64,000 nucleotides of DNA, from positions 37,004-101,003 of the forward strand of contig JBBKWU010000014.1 in the NCBI GenBank assembly GCA_037969035.1, written 5' to 3'. The stretch is from JBBKWU01 sp037969035. Its GTDB lineage: Bacteria; Pseudomonadota; Alphaproteobacteria; Micavibrionales; Micavibrionaceae. Positions 52,981-61,225 of this stretch are shown in pieces (within the stretch, counting starts at the first letter, position 1; every line of letters starts with the position of its first letter). A model generated the notes under the pieces. That model ran no database searches and was not told where the DNA came from. It saw only the letters and a program-made list of their open reading frames with translations. The translations under genes and the position numbers were made by a program.

Positions 52981-53406
52981 TTATGGCTTCAATTTGCATT
53001 CAAATATTTGGGAATAGCTACGGGTTGGGTCACCAGCCCGTGCATCGACATGAATTTTCAAAATATCCGCACGCGGGTCAATATCAATAGCAAAAGACTG
53101 ACTAACCATTTGAAATGATTGCCCCAATGGTGGAAAGCCAAAACCTATTTGCACCCCATCCGTTTTAGTCAGTGGATCATATTCAAGCGGCAACATAGTC
53201 GGAAATGGCGTATCAGGGAGAAAAACGCTAATCACAACATCCCTGTCACCCAAAAAATTTAGCGGCTTAGTGCTGTCCAGCATTAATGCTGCGCTACTAT
53301 TGCCATTTTGATTTTCACAAATGATAAGTTCCTCATCTGCGCTTGCTGAAGTTACCCCCGCAAAAAATGTCGCAGCAGCGACGACGGCCAATGTCTTTTT
53401 ACCCAT
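52981..53406 (-). CDS. Secreted small protein of unknown function
   Basis: 141 residues. A signal peptide ends around 'TSASAD' (residues 19-24). The mature protein is beta-rich with two cysteines, one near each end ('LIICENQNG' and 'IFECKLKP'), likely bridged. No family recognised. It has a GGGAGAA ribosome site and its own AT-rich upstream region, and is convergent with the MarR-like gene. Confidence 0.65.
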   Translation of the reverse strand: MGKKTLAVVAAATFFAGVTSASADEELIICENQNGNSSAALMLDSTKPLNFLGDRDVVISVFLPDTPFPTMLPLEYDPLTKTDGVQIGFGFPPLGQSFQMVSQSFAIDIDPRADILKIHVDARAGDPTRSYSQIFECKLKP

Positions 53407-53610
53407 AACGTTCTCCCGTCTATTTATTTTAAAATATAACGATACAATATCAATATGTATATTGTGGTGTTGTTTCCGTCAACACTGAATAAACCAATAC
53501 CGCTAATAAACCAACAAAAGCCGTTTAACCACAATTAATCCACCCGCAGTGCAATAACCATATTTACATTTTTGGCTGTATCCTGTATCGAAGGAGTGTT
53601 GCATAGGTAT

Positions 53611-53923
53611 GCGCCCGTGGCGGAATGGTAGACGCTGCGGACTTAAACGGAAATTGAGTGCTCTTGGGGAAATCCAAGACGTAGAACTGCTCAAAGTCGG
53701 GGAAACCTTCAAGTCACATATGACTAATGGCAATCCCGAGCCAAGCCTTATTTTAAGGAAGGTGTAGAGACTAGACGGGCAGCATCTAAACCGCAGCATT
53801 GCGGCATGATGAAGGGATAGTCCAGACCACAAAATCACTTCGGTGATCGCGGCGAAAGCCGTAGCTGGTAAGAAAATCCGTTGACCTTTGGTCGTGGGGG
53901 TTCAAGTCCCCCCGCCCGCACCA
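53611..53923 (+). tRNA. tRNA-Leu(UAA) gene interrupted by a group I intron
   Basis: Exons 53611-53644 and 53873-53923 (CCA encoded) join to an 85-nt class II tRNA. D stem GCG/CGC, anticodon stem GCGGA/TCCGT with loop CTTAAAA (anticodon UAA), long variable arm GACC-TTT-GGTC, and T arm GGGGG-TTCAAGT-CCCCC are all clear. The intron enters between U34 and A35, the same place as in cyanobacterial and plastid tRNA-Leu(UAA). The acceptor stem (GCGCCCG with CGCCCGC) pairs at five positions, but 4-69 and 5-68 are C-C mismatches, which is odd for a working tRNA. Confidence 0.88.
53645..53872 (+). ncRNA. Group I self-splicing intron (tRNA-Leu type, IC3-like)
   Basis: 228 nt, no internal ORF. P1 pairs ACUUAA (53641-53646, across the splice site) with UUGAGU (53654-53659) and places the conserved U-G wobble at the 5' splice site. 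P4 is UCGGG (53697-53701) with CCCGA (53735-53739). 'GGCAATCCCGAGCCAAGCC' (from 53729) is the core signature of tRNA-Leu introns. P7 is GACTA (53769-53773) with TAGTC (53818-53822). P8 is CCGCA/TGCGG (53791-53804). The 3' end has a TTCG hairpin, a GAAA tetraloop stem and terminal G at 53872. Confidence 0.9.
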
Positions 53924-54050
53924 AACACCATTAAATAATCAACTGGCCGCTATTTAGTGCACCCCTACCCCGTCAGCACAATCTGGACAGATGAGGCACT
54001 ATTGCTAAGGTGATGTTTTTGGTTTATCGCAGTCGACGAAGGAGACGAAG

Positions 54051-54239
54051 ATGAACAAAAAACAGAGTTCAAGAACACACAAAGAGGACGCGGATAAAGT
54101 TGTCCGTAATATCAAACGGCAGACCCGCCGCAAGTTCAGTGCCGAAGAAAAAATACGGATTGTGCTTGCAGGTATGCGCGGTGAGGATAGCGTTGCTGAA
54201 TTATGCCGCCGTGAAAACATCCATCAAAAACTAACTTAA
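54051..54239 (+). pseudogene. Truncated IS3-family transposase OrfA
   Basis: 62 codons. The N-terminal helix-turn-helix of IS3-family OrfA is clear ('RRKFSAEEKIRIVLAGMRGEDSVAELCRRENI' region). The frame then reads into the right-end repeat and stops at 54237-54239. An intact OrfA would continue with a second half and leucine zipper. A ribosome site AGGAGA precedes the ATG. No catalytic DDE part (OrfB) is present nearby. Confidence 0.8.
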
Positions 54240-54256
54240 TAAATGGACCTATTTTA
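54225..54256 (+). repeat. IS right-end repeat, copy 1
   Basis: A 32-base segment beginning CAAAAACTAACTTAATAAAT is identical to 59729-59760, in the same orientation. In both copies it is followed by a G run and GGTCA. The two copies bracket the secreted/surface gene block. Confidence 0.9.
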
Positions 54257-54380
54257 AGGGGCTGGGTCAAGAGTCTAGATCTATGATTTAAATTATTCAA
54301 TAAATCAGCGCTTAATTAAGACATTAGATAAAAAATCCTTCAGGCTTTACGGATACTTATATTCGTGGTTGAGTATAAAT

Positions 54381-55241
54381 ATGCGTGGTTTTGATAAAAA
54401 ATATCTTATGTTAAGCTTGTTCCTCTGTTCAGCTTGTCAGTCAGTAATGCTTGGAACGCCAACGGTAAGCGAACGAACGCTCACCGCACAAAAGATTGCT
54501 CAAAGCGCCCAAATGCAACGGCAGGATATTCCAACAATTTACGGATATAAATTAGCCAGTTGGCGCAAGATAAGCGCAACGGATCAGCCTATTAACCTGT
54601 ATATAGAAGGGGATGGTTTGGCGTGGCTGAGTAAGCGAACACCCTCCTTGAACCCAACACCAACGAACCCTGTGGCATTGCGTTTGGCCAAGGAAGATCC
54701 TAACCCCAATGTGGTTTATCTCGCGCGTCCTTGCCAATATATAACATGGGAGGATAACCCCTCATGCCACATTGAAAGTTGGACCAGTGAGCGTTTTTCC
54801 GTCGATATCATCCACACCATGAATATGGCGATGGATTCAATTGCGAAACAATATGAAGGTGCTACCTTTAATTTGATTGGCTTTTCAGGGGGTGCCAATA
54901 TTGCTGGGATAATTGCGGCGGAACGATCTGATGTTTTAAGTCTTAGAACCGTTTCTGGAAATATTGATAATAATTTTTTTACCGCGTTTCACAAAGTGAG
55001 TGCCATGCCCTTATCTTTGAATATGGCAGATAATGCGGGAGGGTCTTTAAGCACCATGCCACAATATCACTTTATCGCGGAAAATGATAAATATGTGCCT
55101 GCTGTCATTTTTGAAAATTATGCGAAGAAACTAACATCTTCTTCTTGTTTGCAATCCGAAATTGTTAAGGGCACAACCCATTCAGAAGGATGGGCAGAAC
55201 GCTGGGTATCTTTACTGACTAAAACGCCAAAATGCCAATAG
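54381..55241 (+). CDS. Lipoprotein with alpha/beta-hydrolase fold
   Basis: 286 residues from the ATG at 54381 (TTG at 54369 is an alternative). The N-terminus has a lipobox-like 'LFLCSACQS', so the mature protein would be anchored at the lipid-modified cysteine. An alpha/beta-hydrolase core carries the nucleophile serine in 'NLIGFSGGANIAG', a probable Asp in 'AENDKYVP' and His in 'KGTTHSEGW', in the right order for a catalytic triad. The substrate is unknown; esterase or lipase activity is likely. It lies inside the IS-bounded block and is closed by a strong terminator. Confidence 0.75.
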   Translation: MRGFDKKYLMLSLFLCSACQSVMLGTPTVSERTLTAQKIAQSAQMQRQDIPTIYGYKLASWRKISATDQPINLYIEGDGLAWLSKRTPSLNPTPTNPVALRLAKEDPNPNVVYLARPCQYITWEDNPSCHIESWTSERFSVDIIHTMNMAMDSIAKQYEGATFNLIGFSGGANIAGIIAAERSDVLSLRTVSGNIDNNFFTAFHKVSAMPLSLNMADNAGGSLSTMPQYHFIAENDKYVPAVIFENYAKKLTSSSCLQSEIVKGTTHSEGWAERWVSLLTKTPKCQ

Positions 55242-55294
55242 CGCTCCAGTGCTATTATAAAAATACCCCTCCCTTACAGGATCACGACATAAAA

Positions 55295-55321
55295 AAAGCC
55301 CCGTTTTGAAGCGGGGCTTTT
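55295..55321. terminator. Bidirectional terminator between the hydrolase and autotransporter genes
   Basis: Stem AAAGCCCCG (55295-55303) with CGGGGCTTT (55312-55320), loop of eight. A T run follows on the plus strand and a run of seven A (55291-55297) provides a U tract on the minus strand, so it can stop transcription from both convergent genes. Confidence 0.9.
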
Positions 55322-55344
55322 AAGTAATCTATAATTTTATAGAA

Positions 55345-58300
55345 TTAGAATTTGTATCCTGCACGAAGAGAACCAGTATGTGCACTATAGTCTGATTTTA
55401 CTTCATAGCTGTAATCAGCAGTGAATTCCCAATTGTTATCCATCGCATAACTAATAGAAGCACCAGCATCAAACGTTCCTTGTGCAGGCTCTAAACCTGA
55501 AGTTTCGAACGCAGCACCACCGCCAGCTAGAGTTGATGTTGTATCAACAGCATCTCCAATCAAATCATGACGGTAACCAACACTTAAAGCAGGGCGCATT
55601 TTTGACCCATTCGCACCGTCAAGATCCCAAGCAACTTGAGCACCAAGACCTAATTCAAAGATATCAAGATCATCGGAGTTAACATTGAGGTTTGCACCAC
55701 CAGCACCTGTTTCAGTGTAGTCATCAATCGAAATATGTTGATAATGCGCTAAAACATAAGGTGTAAACGTTGTGTCATTTGCCACTGCATAGTCGCGACC
55801 AACTTCTGCGTATGCAATGTACTGATTACTGTCAAAGTCACCTTCTGCAGTCAAACCAGAAACACCACCAACATTATGACGTGTTTGCTCATTGTCGTTC
55901 CAAGCATACGCTAATGTACCAGTTAAGTAAGTTTGCTCACTAATGTCATAGTCTCCGTATAGAGAAACTTGATAGCTATCAACATCAGTTTTTGTTGTAT
56001 TGGCGTTTTTAGAATCAACGTCTGTGTTCGCATAACTAAGGGCTACACCCACAGTTGCTTGATCCATAACATTTGCTGAGTCAATACCAACAGCTAAACC
56101 GTATGTATCGGCATCATAACCATCAATACCATCACGACGATCCTGTTCAGCCGCTTGACCAAAGCCCTGCATCCACATTGTTGCACCATTACCCATCTCA
56201 CCAGCAGTCATACCTGTTTGGGTATCACCATCCCGTAGGGAAGCAAGACGTGTGTTTGATATATCAAGTGACTGTACAGAAGCTGAAAAACCAGCAAAAA
56301 CGCTGCCACCATCAACTGTTGGTCCAACTGACTCAAGAACTTCGTTCAGTGCATCTGCTGATGACGCACCGTTCAAATTACCAAGTATAGCCAGAATTTG
56401 AGTGTCTGTTGTACCCGCTGTTTCCAACGATTGTAAAACAGCACCAACATTCGCGTTACCGCTTGTCGATGCAGCCCCTGCAATCGTGTTAGCTTGTGCA
56501 ACTGTCAAGTCAAGGTCAGTACCGACAACAGCCAAGGATGCGTCATAAAGATATGAGTTATCTGTTAGTGTTCCAGCAGTTACAGCACCCGAGCTGGTCG
56601 CCCAGTCCGCCAATGTCCCTGTTGCTACAGCACCATTAAAGTTGAAGTTTACTGTTGATGTACTGAAGTCAACCACACCAGCGGAAACAATTGTTGCCAC
56701 ATCGTCAGCTTCCAATGTTCCTTGTGTCGCCCCTGCATCACCGATAGAGAAGTTAAATGTACCGGTGTTTGTTGGGATAGAGCCTGCTGTCAACACTGTA
56801 TCTACAGCTTGGTGTGTTGTACCGGAGTTGGTAAATGCACCAGAGTAAGTTTGATTGCCGTTAAAGCGAGCTATTGTATCCGCTGCGATTGTATTGCTAA
56901 CCGCAGACGTAATATCGCTTTGGAAAGTTACATCTGTGCCGGCAACCGCAGTTGTTAAAATACCGTCATTAACTGTACCGGAAACAACTTGTGTTGTTCC
57001 GCCGTTAAAGGTCAATGTCGACGCATCGTCCAGATCAATCGCATTCACATACAAGTTACCAGTTGTTGTTACGACCGTACCAGAACCAGCACCAATATCC
57101 AACGTCGCGATTTTCTTAGCACTTGTACCAATATTGCCAGTGATCGCTGTTGTTGCCGCGGCATCAAGAATGTTTACATCTCCGTCACCATCAGTAGCGG
57201 CAACAATATTACCTGTGATGTTCGAACCAGCAGTTACTGTTAAAGCACCAGTTCCTGTCAACGTTGTCGTTGTAACAGCCACGTCATTACCGGCACCGCC
57301 AGCAACAATCAAAGTTGTTGCGTTTGCAACAGATGCTGTTGAAGCGCCAAGATCACCCGTCACAGTAGCGTCGGCAGTCACGTCAACCGCACCCGCACCT
57401 GAAACATCGCCCGTTACATCTCCACCACCCAAAGCAAGAGTACCAGCATTTGCAATATCAGACGTAATAGTATTCAATGTTGTTGCCAATGTTGAACCAG
57501 ATGCAACAGTTGTATTTGTCGCAGTTAGGTCTTCATCAGTTGTCAATGTTGTTGAGCCAGAAATAGCAAGTGTATCAATACCTGATGATGCGGCACCAGT
57601 GAATGTTACTGTGCTACCGCCTAAAACGTTCACATTTACAGTCTCAGCAGCCCCCCCAGTAATACCGCCAGATATAGTCTGCGTTGTACCACTAAAGTTA
57701 GCTGTAATTGTATCGGCAGTTACGCCATCACCCAACTCAATCGCTGACGCATTATCGCCTGTAAAGACCACTCTCTGATTGTTGCCATCATTGTTAACAA
57801 GCAATGTACCAGTGTTTGTGCTGTCACCAGCAAATGTTACACCAGAAGCATGTGTATTTGTCACAGTGATGTCACCATCGCCAGAAATTACCCCTGTTAC
57901 TGTCTGAGCAACAGCGCCATCAAATGTTGCCGTAGCGGCACCAACTCCATCTGTAAGGACTAAACCACCAGTGAACGTGTTCGTTGCACCAGAAAACGTT
58001 GCATCAGCTGTACCACCAGCATCAGCACCACCAAGTACAGTTACCGCGCCTGTGAATGCTGTGTTGCCATCAAAGTTAGCCGTCGCAGATGTACCCACAA
58101 CATCACCACCTGTGATAGATGTTGTTCCTGTAACAGTCGTTGTACCACCAACAGTCAAAGCTAAATCAGCCGCAGTTGTTGCTTCAAGGTTAATAACGGT
58201 TAGATTTCCACCCACTGTTAACGCACCTGTAACACCGACTGTAATATCAAGATTATCAGCGTTTGTATTTGTAATGTCGAAATCACCTGCAACAGAAGCA

Positions 58301-58668
58301 GAACCGATCGTCACAGTAAGAGGCGCCTGAGCAGCTGTTGTTGTAATCAATACACTACCTGTACCCGCGGTTCCTGTGTCCGTATCTGTTACGGCACCTA
58401 ACGTATAGGTACCCGCCGCACCACCATCAATTGCTGTACCATCATCAGTAATAGTCAATAGAAAAGTATCTACATCAATGTTGTCACCAGCTGCTGCATC
58501 AGAAGCATCACCAACATCTGTGCCGCCAGCTGTACCCGCACTCGCCCATGTACCTGGACCTGTTAGAGTTTGGTCAGCGGCTTGTGCCACTGTCGGAAGC
58601 GTAAACGCACCCAAGGCAATGATTGCCGTTCCGATGAGAAGTGAATTTTTAATTGTCGAGGTTTTCAT
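55345..58668 (-). CDS. Autotransporter adhesin-like protein with C-terminal beta-barrel
   Basis: 1107 residues. A signal peptide (ending about 'PTVAQAADQ', 31) precedes a Thr/Ala/Gly/Val/Asp-rich passenger (about 32-800) with irregular beta-helix-like repeats ('DITNTNADNLDITVG', 'TVTGTTSITGG'). The last 280 or so residues form an autotransporter beta-barrel ('GATMWMQGFGQ', 'DTYGLAVGIDS', ending 'LRAGYKF'). Type Va secretion would expose the passenger on the cell surface; I see no protease motif, so adhesion is the likeliest role (inference). It has almost no cysteine. The ribosome site is AAGGAA. The gene lies in the IS-bounded block. Confidence 0.92.
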   Translation of the reverse strand: MKTSTIKNSLLIGTAIIALGAFTLPTVAQAADQTLTGPGTWASAGTAGGTDVGDASDAAAGDNIDVDTFLLTITDDGTAIDGGAAGTYTLGAVTDTDTGTAGTGSVLITTTAAQAPLTVTIGSASVAGDFDITNTNADNLDITVGVTGALTVGGNLTVINLEATTAADLALTVGGTTTVTGTTSITGGDVVGTSATANFDGNTAFTGAVTVLGGADAGGTADATFSGATNTFTGGLVLTDGVGAATATFDGAVAQTVTGVISGDGDITVTNTHASGVTFAGDSTNTGTLLVNNDGNNQRVVFTGDNASAIELGDGVTADTITANFSGTTQTISGGITGGAAETVNVNVLGGSTVTFTGAASSGIDTLAISGSTTLTTDEDLTATNTTVASGSTLATTLNTITSDIANAGTLALGGGDVTGDVSGAGAVDVTADATVTGDLGASTASVANATTLIVAGGAGNDVAVTTTTLTGTGALTVTAGSNITGNIVAATDGDGDVNILDAAATTAITGNIGTSAKKIATLDIGAGSGTVVTTTGNLYVNAIDLDDASTLTFNGGTTQVVSGTVNDGILTTAVAGTDVTFQSDITSAVSNTIAADTIARFNGNQTYSGAFTNSGTTHQAVDTVLTAGSIPTNTGTFNFSIGDAGATQGTLEADDVATIVSAGVVDFSTSTVNFNFNGAVATGTLADWATSSGAVTAGTLTDNSYLYDASLAVVGTDLDLTVAQANTIAGAASTSGNANVGAVLQSLETAGTTDTQILAILGNLNGASSADALNEVLESVGPTVDGGSVFAGFSASVQSLDISNTRLASLRDGDTQTGMTAGEMGNGATMWMQGFGQAAEQDRRDGIDGYDADTYGLAVGIDSANVMDQATVGVALSYANTDVDSKNANTTKTDVDSYQVSLYGDYDISEQTYLTGTLAYAWNDNEQTRHNVGGVSGLTAEGDFDSNQYIAYAEVGRDYAVANDTTFTPYVLAHYQHISIDDYTETGAGGANLNVNSDDLDIFELGLGAQVAWDLDGANGSKMRPALSVGYRHDLIGDAVDTTSTLAGGGAAFETSGLEPAQGTFDAGASISYAMDNNWEFTADYSYEVKSDYSAHTGSLRAGYKF

Positions 58669-58992
58669 ACTGCTATTCCTTTTTGTAATTTGTATGATTT
58701 GAAAAATAGAAATTATTAATTTAAAGCATTATTCCATTTAGCGCTGATTGATCATTTGAAAGACCCCTGCCAAAACGCAGTTATTATATGTAGTTAATAC
58801 CTAAAAAGTTATACTAGACCTTGATAGAAAAACAAAACCCACTAAGCTTATAACAAAAAGTATTAGGCAGTTCAATCGCCTACGAGAGAAATTATTCATT
58901 TTTTACACAATTTAAGATTAAAACTGTGACAAAAATACATCACTTTAAAGCTTGAAATATTAAATACCTTAGAGTGTCTGCATTTGCTTAAC
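58669..58992. other. AT-rich gap upstream of the autotransporter gene
   Basis: A 324-base, strongly AT-rich region between the IalB-like gene and the autotransporter gene, both on the minus strand. It should hold the autotransporter promoter; several TATAAT-like hexamers occur but none has a convincing -35 partner. No gene is seen. Confidence 0.5.
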
Positions 58993-59580
58993 CTAAAGCT
59001 GAAGTGACTTTAACGTCGCACTAAAGCCTTGAAGCGGCATCTGTGTTTTCCTAGTCTTATTTTGATTATCTACAAAACTAATGTACATATTTTTGCCGGA
59101 TTTCATTTTAGCGAGAAACTCGGGCTTTAACGTAAAGCTCGCAATACAGCCCGAAGGAGCACAGGTTTTAATTATAAATTTCTCGCCCCCCTCCTCGTCA
59201 TCAATTTGCATTATGCCCCCCGCATTCACGGCTATGCCGAGCGGCAAGATAATTACCGCCTGCGCAGAAACAGGATCAGGATCACCATTGTAACCGACAG
59301 CAAATTCAAGGAATTTTTGTTTCGTTTCCTTCACAGATAAGGTTTGGAAAATTTCACAATGCGGCTTTTGATTGTCTGCACCTTTTTTCGGCGCATCACA
59401 GCGCTTAAACCATGTGGAATCTGTAGGCGCTGCAGTATCTTGTGATTCGGTCTGTTCCGTCACACTATCCGCGACTTCCAGAGAATCGCTTGCGTCTGAT
59501 TTATCATTGATTAAATACCCTAAGCTTATTGCGCCAACACAAACAAGAATTATGAGAGCAAGCTTTATTTTACCATTCAT
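58993..59580 (-). CDS. IalB-like invasion-associated secreted protein
   Basis: 195 residues from the ATG at 59580, which has AGGAG upstream; the TTG at 59589 is an alternative. An N-terminal membrane helix or signal (about 7-24) and a Thr/Ser/Asp-rich spacer precede the IalB domain: 'WFKRCDAPKKG', 'HCEIFQTLSV', 'IILPLGIAVNAG', 'IKTCAPSGCIASF'. Four cysteines fit two disulphides. The founding member is Bartonella IalB, a factor for red-cell invasion, but alphaproteobacteria have many members without known host roles. It is the last gene of the IS-bounded block. Confidence 0.85.
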   Translation of the reverse strand: MNGKIKLALIILVCVGAISLGYLINDKSDASDSLEVADSVTEQTESQDTAAPTDSTWFKRCDAPKKGADNQKPHCEIFQTLSVKETKQKFLEFAVGYNGDPDPVSAQAVIILPLGIAVNAGGIMQIDDEEGGEKFIIKTCAPSGCIASFTLKPEFLAKMKSGKNMYISFVDNQNKTRKTQMPLQGFSATLKSLQL

Positions 59581-59728
59581 TCTAATCAAACTCCTGTTTT
59601 TAGAACTGCATTATTTTCACGTTAATCAACCTAGTTGACTATAATAATTATTTTTTGCATTTCATCAACAATCTTTTCTCGGAGAGGTAGACAGAGATTC
59701 TCATGTATTTCATAAAGACTTTATAAAC

Positions 59729-59760
59729 CAAAAACTAACTTAATAAATGGACCTATTTTA
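59729..59760 (+). repeat. IS right-end repeat, copy 2
   Basis: Identical over 32 bases to 54225-54256 and in the same orientation, followed by GGGGAGCAGGTCA (59761-59773). No left end or transposase remains beside it. It cuts into the zinc-finger gene at 59758-59937. Confidence 0.9.
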
Positions 59761-59937
59761 GGGGAGCAGGTCACTACCACACAGTAAACAAGTGAGCTTC
59801 TCATTATCAAAATACTCTTTGATTTCTTCAACTGTTTTAAATGGGCTTTCTCGCGGACACCCCTGCGAGGATGGCGTCTGTTTCCTTGGCATACGGCGTA
59901 CCTTACATACTAAATTTTCTCTTTTTTCTAGCACCAT
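59758..59937 (-). pseudogene. Truncated MucR/Ros-like zinc-finger regulator
   Basis: 59 codons from the ATG at 59937 (another ATG at 59892). The pattern 'PRKQTPSSQGCPRESPFKTVEEIKEYF' followed by 'KLTCLLCG' matches the beginning of short mobile-element zinc-finger proteins, in which a C-x2-C pair is followed by a His-containing half ('HL...H'). Here the frame stops nine residues later, with the stop codon supplied by the IS right end. The His ligands are lost, so the gene is dead. It marks the insertion point of the IS. Confidence 0.65.
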
Positions 59938-60093
59938 AATAAAGCCCTGCTTTTAAATGGCAACAGCATTGCTACGCCTCATCCTTTTAACTTTTTCCGA
60001 TAAAAATCGTCGTTTTTATCTACTATGGTTAAAAAATACGCGTGTTTTTGATAAAATGCTTGATTTTCACCTTAGCTTTTTGCACCAAAGCCT

Positions 60094-60351
60094 ATGACCG
60101 ATAAAAACACACAATACAACCCGCATTGGGAAGCTATTCATGATTACCACGACGTGCAGCGTACGCTTTTGGCGCAGCAAATCAAGGATTGGCACAAGGC
60201 GTATCCGCCTTCATCTGATCATCAGGCGTTGAATGCATTGCAAGCAGAGCTTGAATTTCATCACAGGACGTGCCTGCACTGCCTTGATACGTTACAGCAT
60301 AAAACCGCGCAGGATTGCATGAACTGGCGCGTTAAAAACGCTACGACGTAG
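60094..60351 (+). CDS. Small His/Cys-containing protein of unknown function
   Basis: 85 residues, soluble and helical. It has 'EFHHRTCLHCLDTLQHK', with a C-x2-C pair flanked by histidines that could bind zinc, and one more Cys in 'AQDCMNW'. No family recognised. The last 11 bases overlap the convergent M48 protease gene. It may belong to the mobile region at the right end. Confidence 0.55.
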   Translation: MTDKNTQYNPHWEAIHDYHDVQRTLLAQQIKDWHKAYPPSSDHQALNALQAELEFHHRTCLHCLDTLQHKTAQDCMNWRVKNATT

Positions 60352-61225
60352 AGAGCGTATCAATGTCTTTCATAAGTGCTCGCTCAAGTCTATCAATGCG
60401 TAGTGCTGTTGGCGGATGCGTGTAGGCATATTTTTGTAAAAAACCTTCTTTGGCGCGAATATCTTGATCTTCCATACTATCTAATAATGATATAAGTCCT
60501 GCGCCAAGCCCCAGCTTAAGCGCAAATTGATCTGCTTTATATTCAACAGGCCATCTGGTTATTTTCTCGCTCAATAAATACAGGCCATAAACAGGAAGGC
60601 TCACCACCCAAAGAGCCGTAAATAGAGGTGCACAGAGCAAAGACACCACAAATAAAATGCCGTAGCTGCTCAAGAAAAATACGCCGCAAATATATGAAAT
60701 CATCAAAGACGGCATGAGGCACATATAAAGCAAGGCATTATAGATACCGTCCCGATTGTATAAATGGCCTGTTTCATGTGCCAACACCGCAGCAATTTCT
60801 TCTTCATCCGCTACTTTTAAAAGTCCCGATGAAACAGCGATTGTATTTTTCCCAAACGCCATGCCGTTCATATCAGGAAAATCCATTACGTAGATTTTTG
60901 GATTAATAAAGGTGCTATATTTGTCCTGATAAAGCCGCCGAACAATTTCCATCGCTGGATTGATCTTCTCATCATCACGTAAAGAACGTTTTCTAGTCGG
61001 TAGAAACAACCCGATGAAAAAATCACCCAAAGGCGTTAAAAGCAAAACCATCATAGCCACCATTACGATTGCCGGAATTTTAGCGTTTTGGAGAACCACA
61101 TTTATATCAATTTTGGTTAAATCACCCTCACCGAAAAAATCAGGAATGTATAAGATAATGGCGATATAAAGCACTGTAAAAACGCCCAATAAAACCAGCA
61201 TAAACAATCTTACAATATTCATCAT
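60341..61225 (-). CDS. M48-family membrane zinc metalloprotease
   Basis: 294 residues. Two N-terminal helices (about 6-28 and 50-73) precede a catalytic domain with the zinc site His150-Glu151-x2-His154 ('LAHETGHLYN'), a pair of central helices and the third ligand region 'EYKADQFALKLG'. The layout is HtpX/M48B-like. HtpX-type enzymes degrade misfolded membrane proteins. It is the last gene of a tightly coupled operon with a replication-relaxation protein and a TraD-like ATPase; its start overlaps the ATPase stop by four bases, so it may process or control a transfer-machine component (inference). Confidence 0.87.
   Translation of the reverse strand: MMNIVRLFMLVLLGVFTVLYIAIILYIPDFFGEGDLTKIDINVVLQNAKIPAIVMVAMMVLLLTPLGDFFIGLFLPTRKRSLRDDEKINPAMEIVRRLYQDKYSTFINPKIYVMDFPDMNGMAFGKNTIAVSSGLLKVADEEEIAAVLAHETGHLYNRDGIYNALLYMCLMPSLMISYICGVFFLSSYGILFVVSLLCAPLFTALWVVSLPVYGLYLLSEKITRWPVEYKADQFALKLGLGAGLISLLDSMEDQDIRAKEGFLQKYAYTHPPTALRIDRLERALMKDIDTLSTS

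Larger units (their letters stand above)
53957..54269 (+). mobile_element. Internally deleted IS3-family element
   Basis: A left-end-like segment (about 53957-53995, 'TGCACCCCTACCCCG' then 'TCTGGACA') is followed by the start of an IS3-type OrfA gene (54051). After about 60 codons it jumps to a right-end segment at 54225-54269 (reverse complement begins TGACCCAGCCCC). Most of orfA and all of orfB are missing. The element cannot move itself. A second copy of the right end lies at 59729-59773. Exact ends are uncertain by several bases. Confidence 0.65.

Noticed and set aside
56855..57778. 307-codon plus-strand frame opposite the autotransporter gene
   Set aside because: It is the shadow of a Thr/Val/Ala-rich repetitive coding strand; its Pro/Val/Ala-only make-up follows from the opposite gene, which has signal peptide, barrel and terminator.
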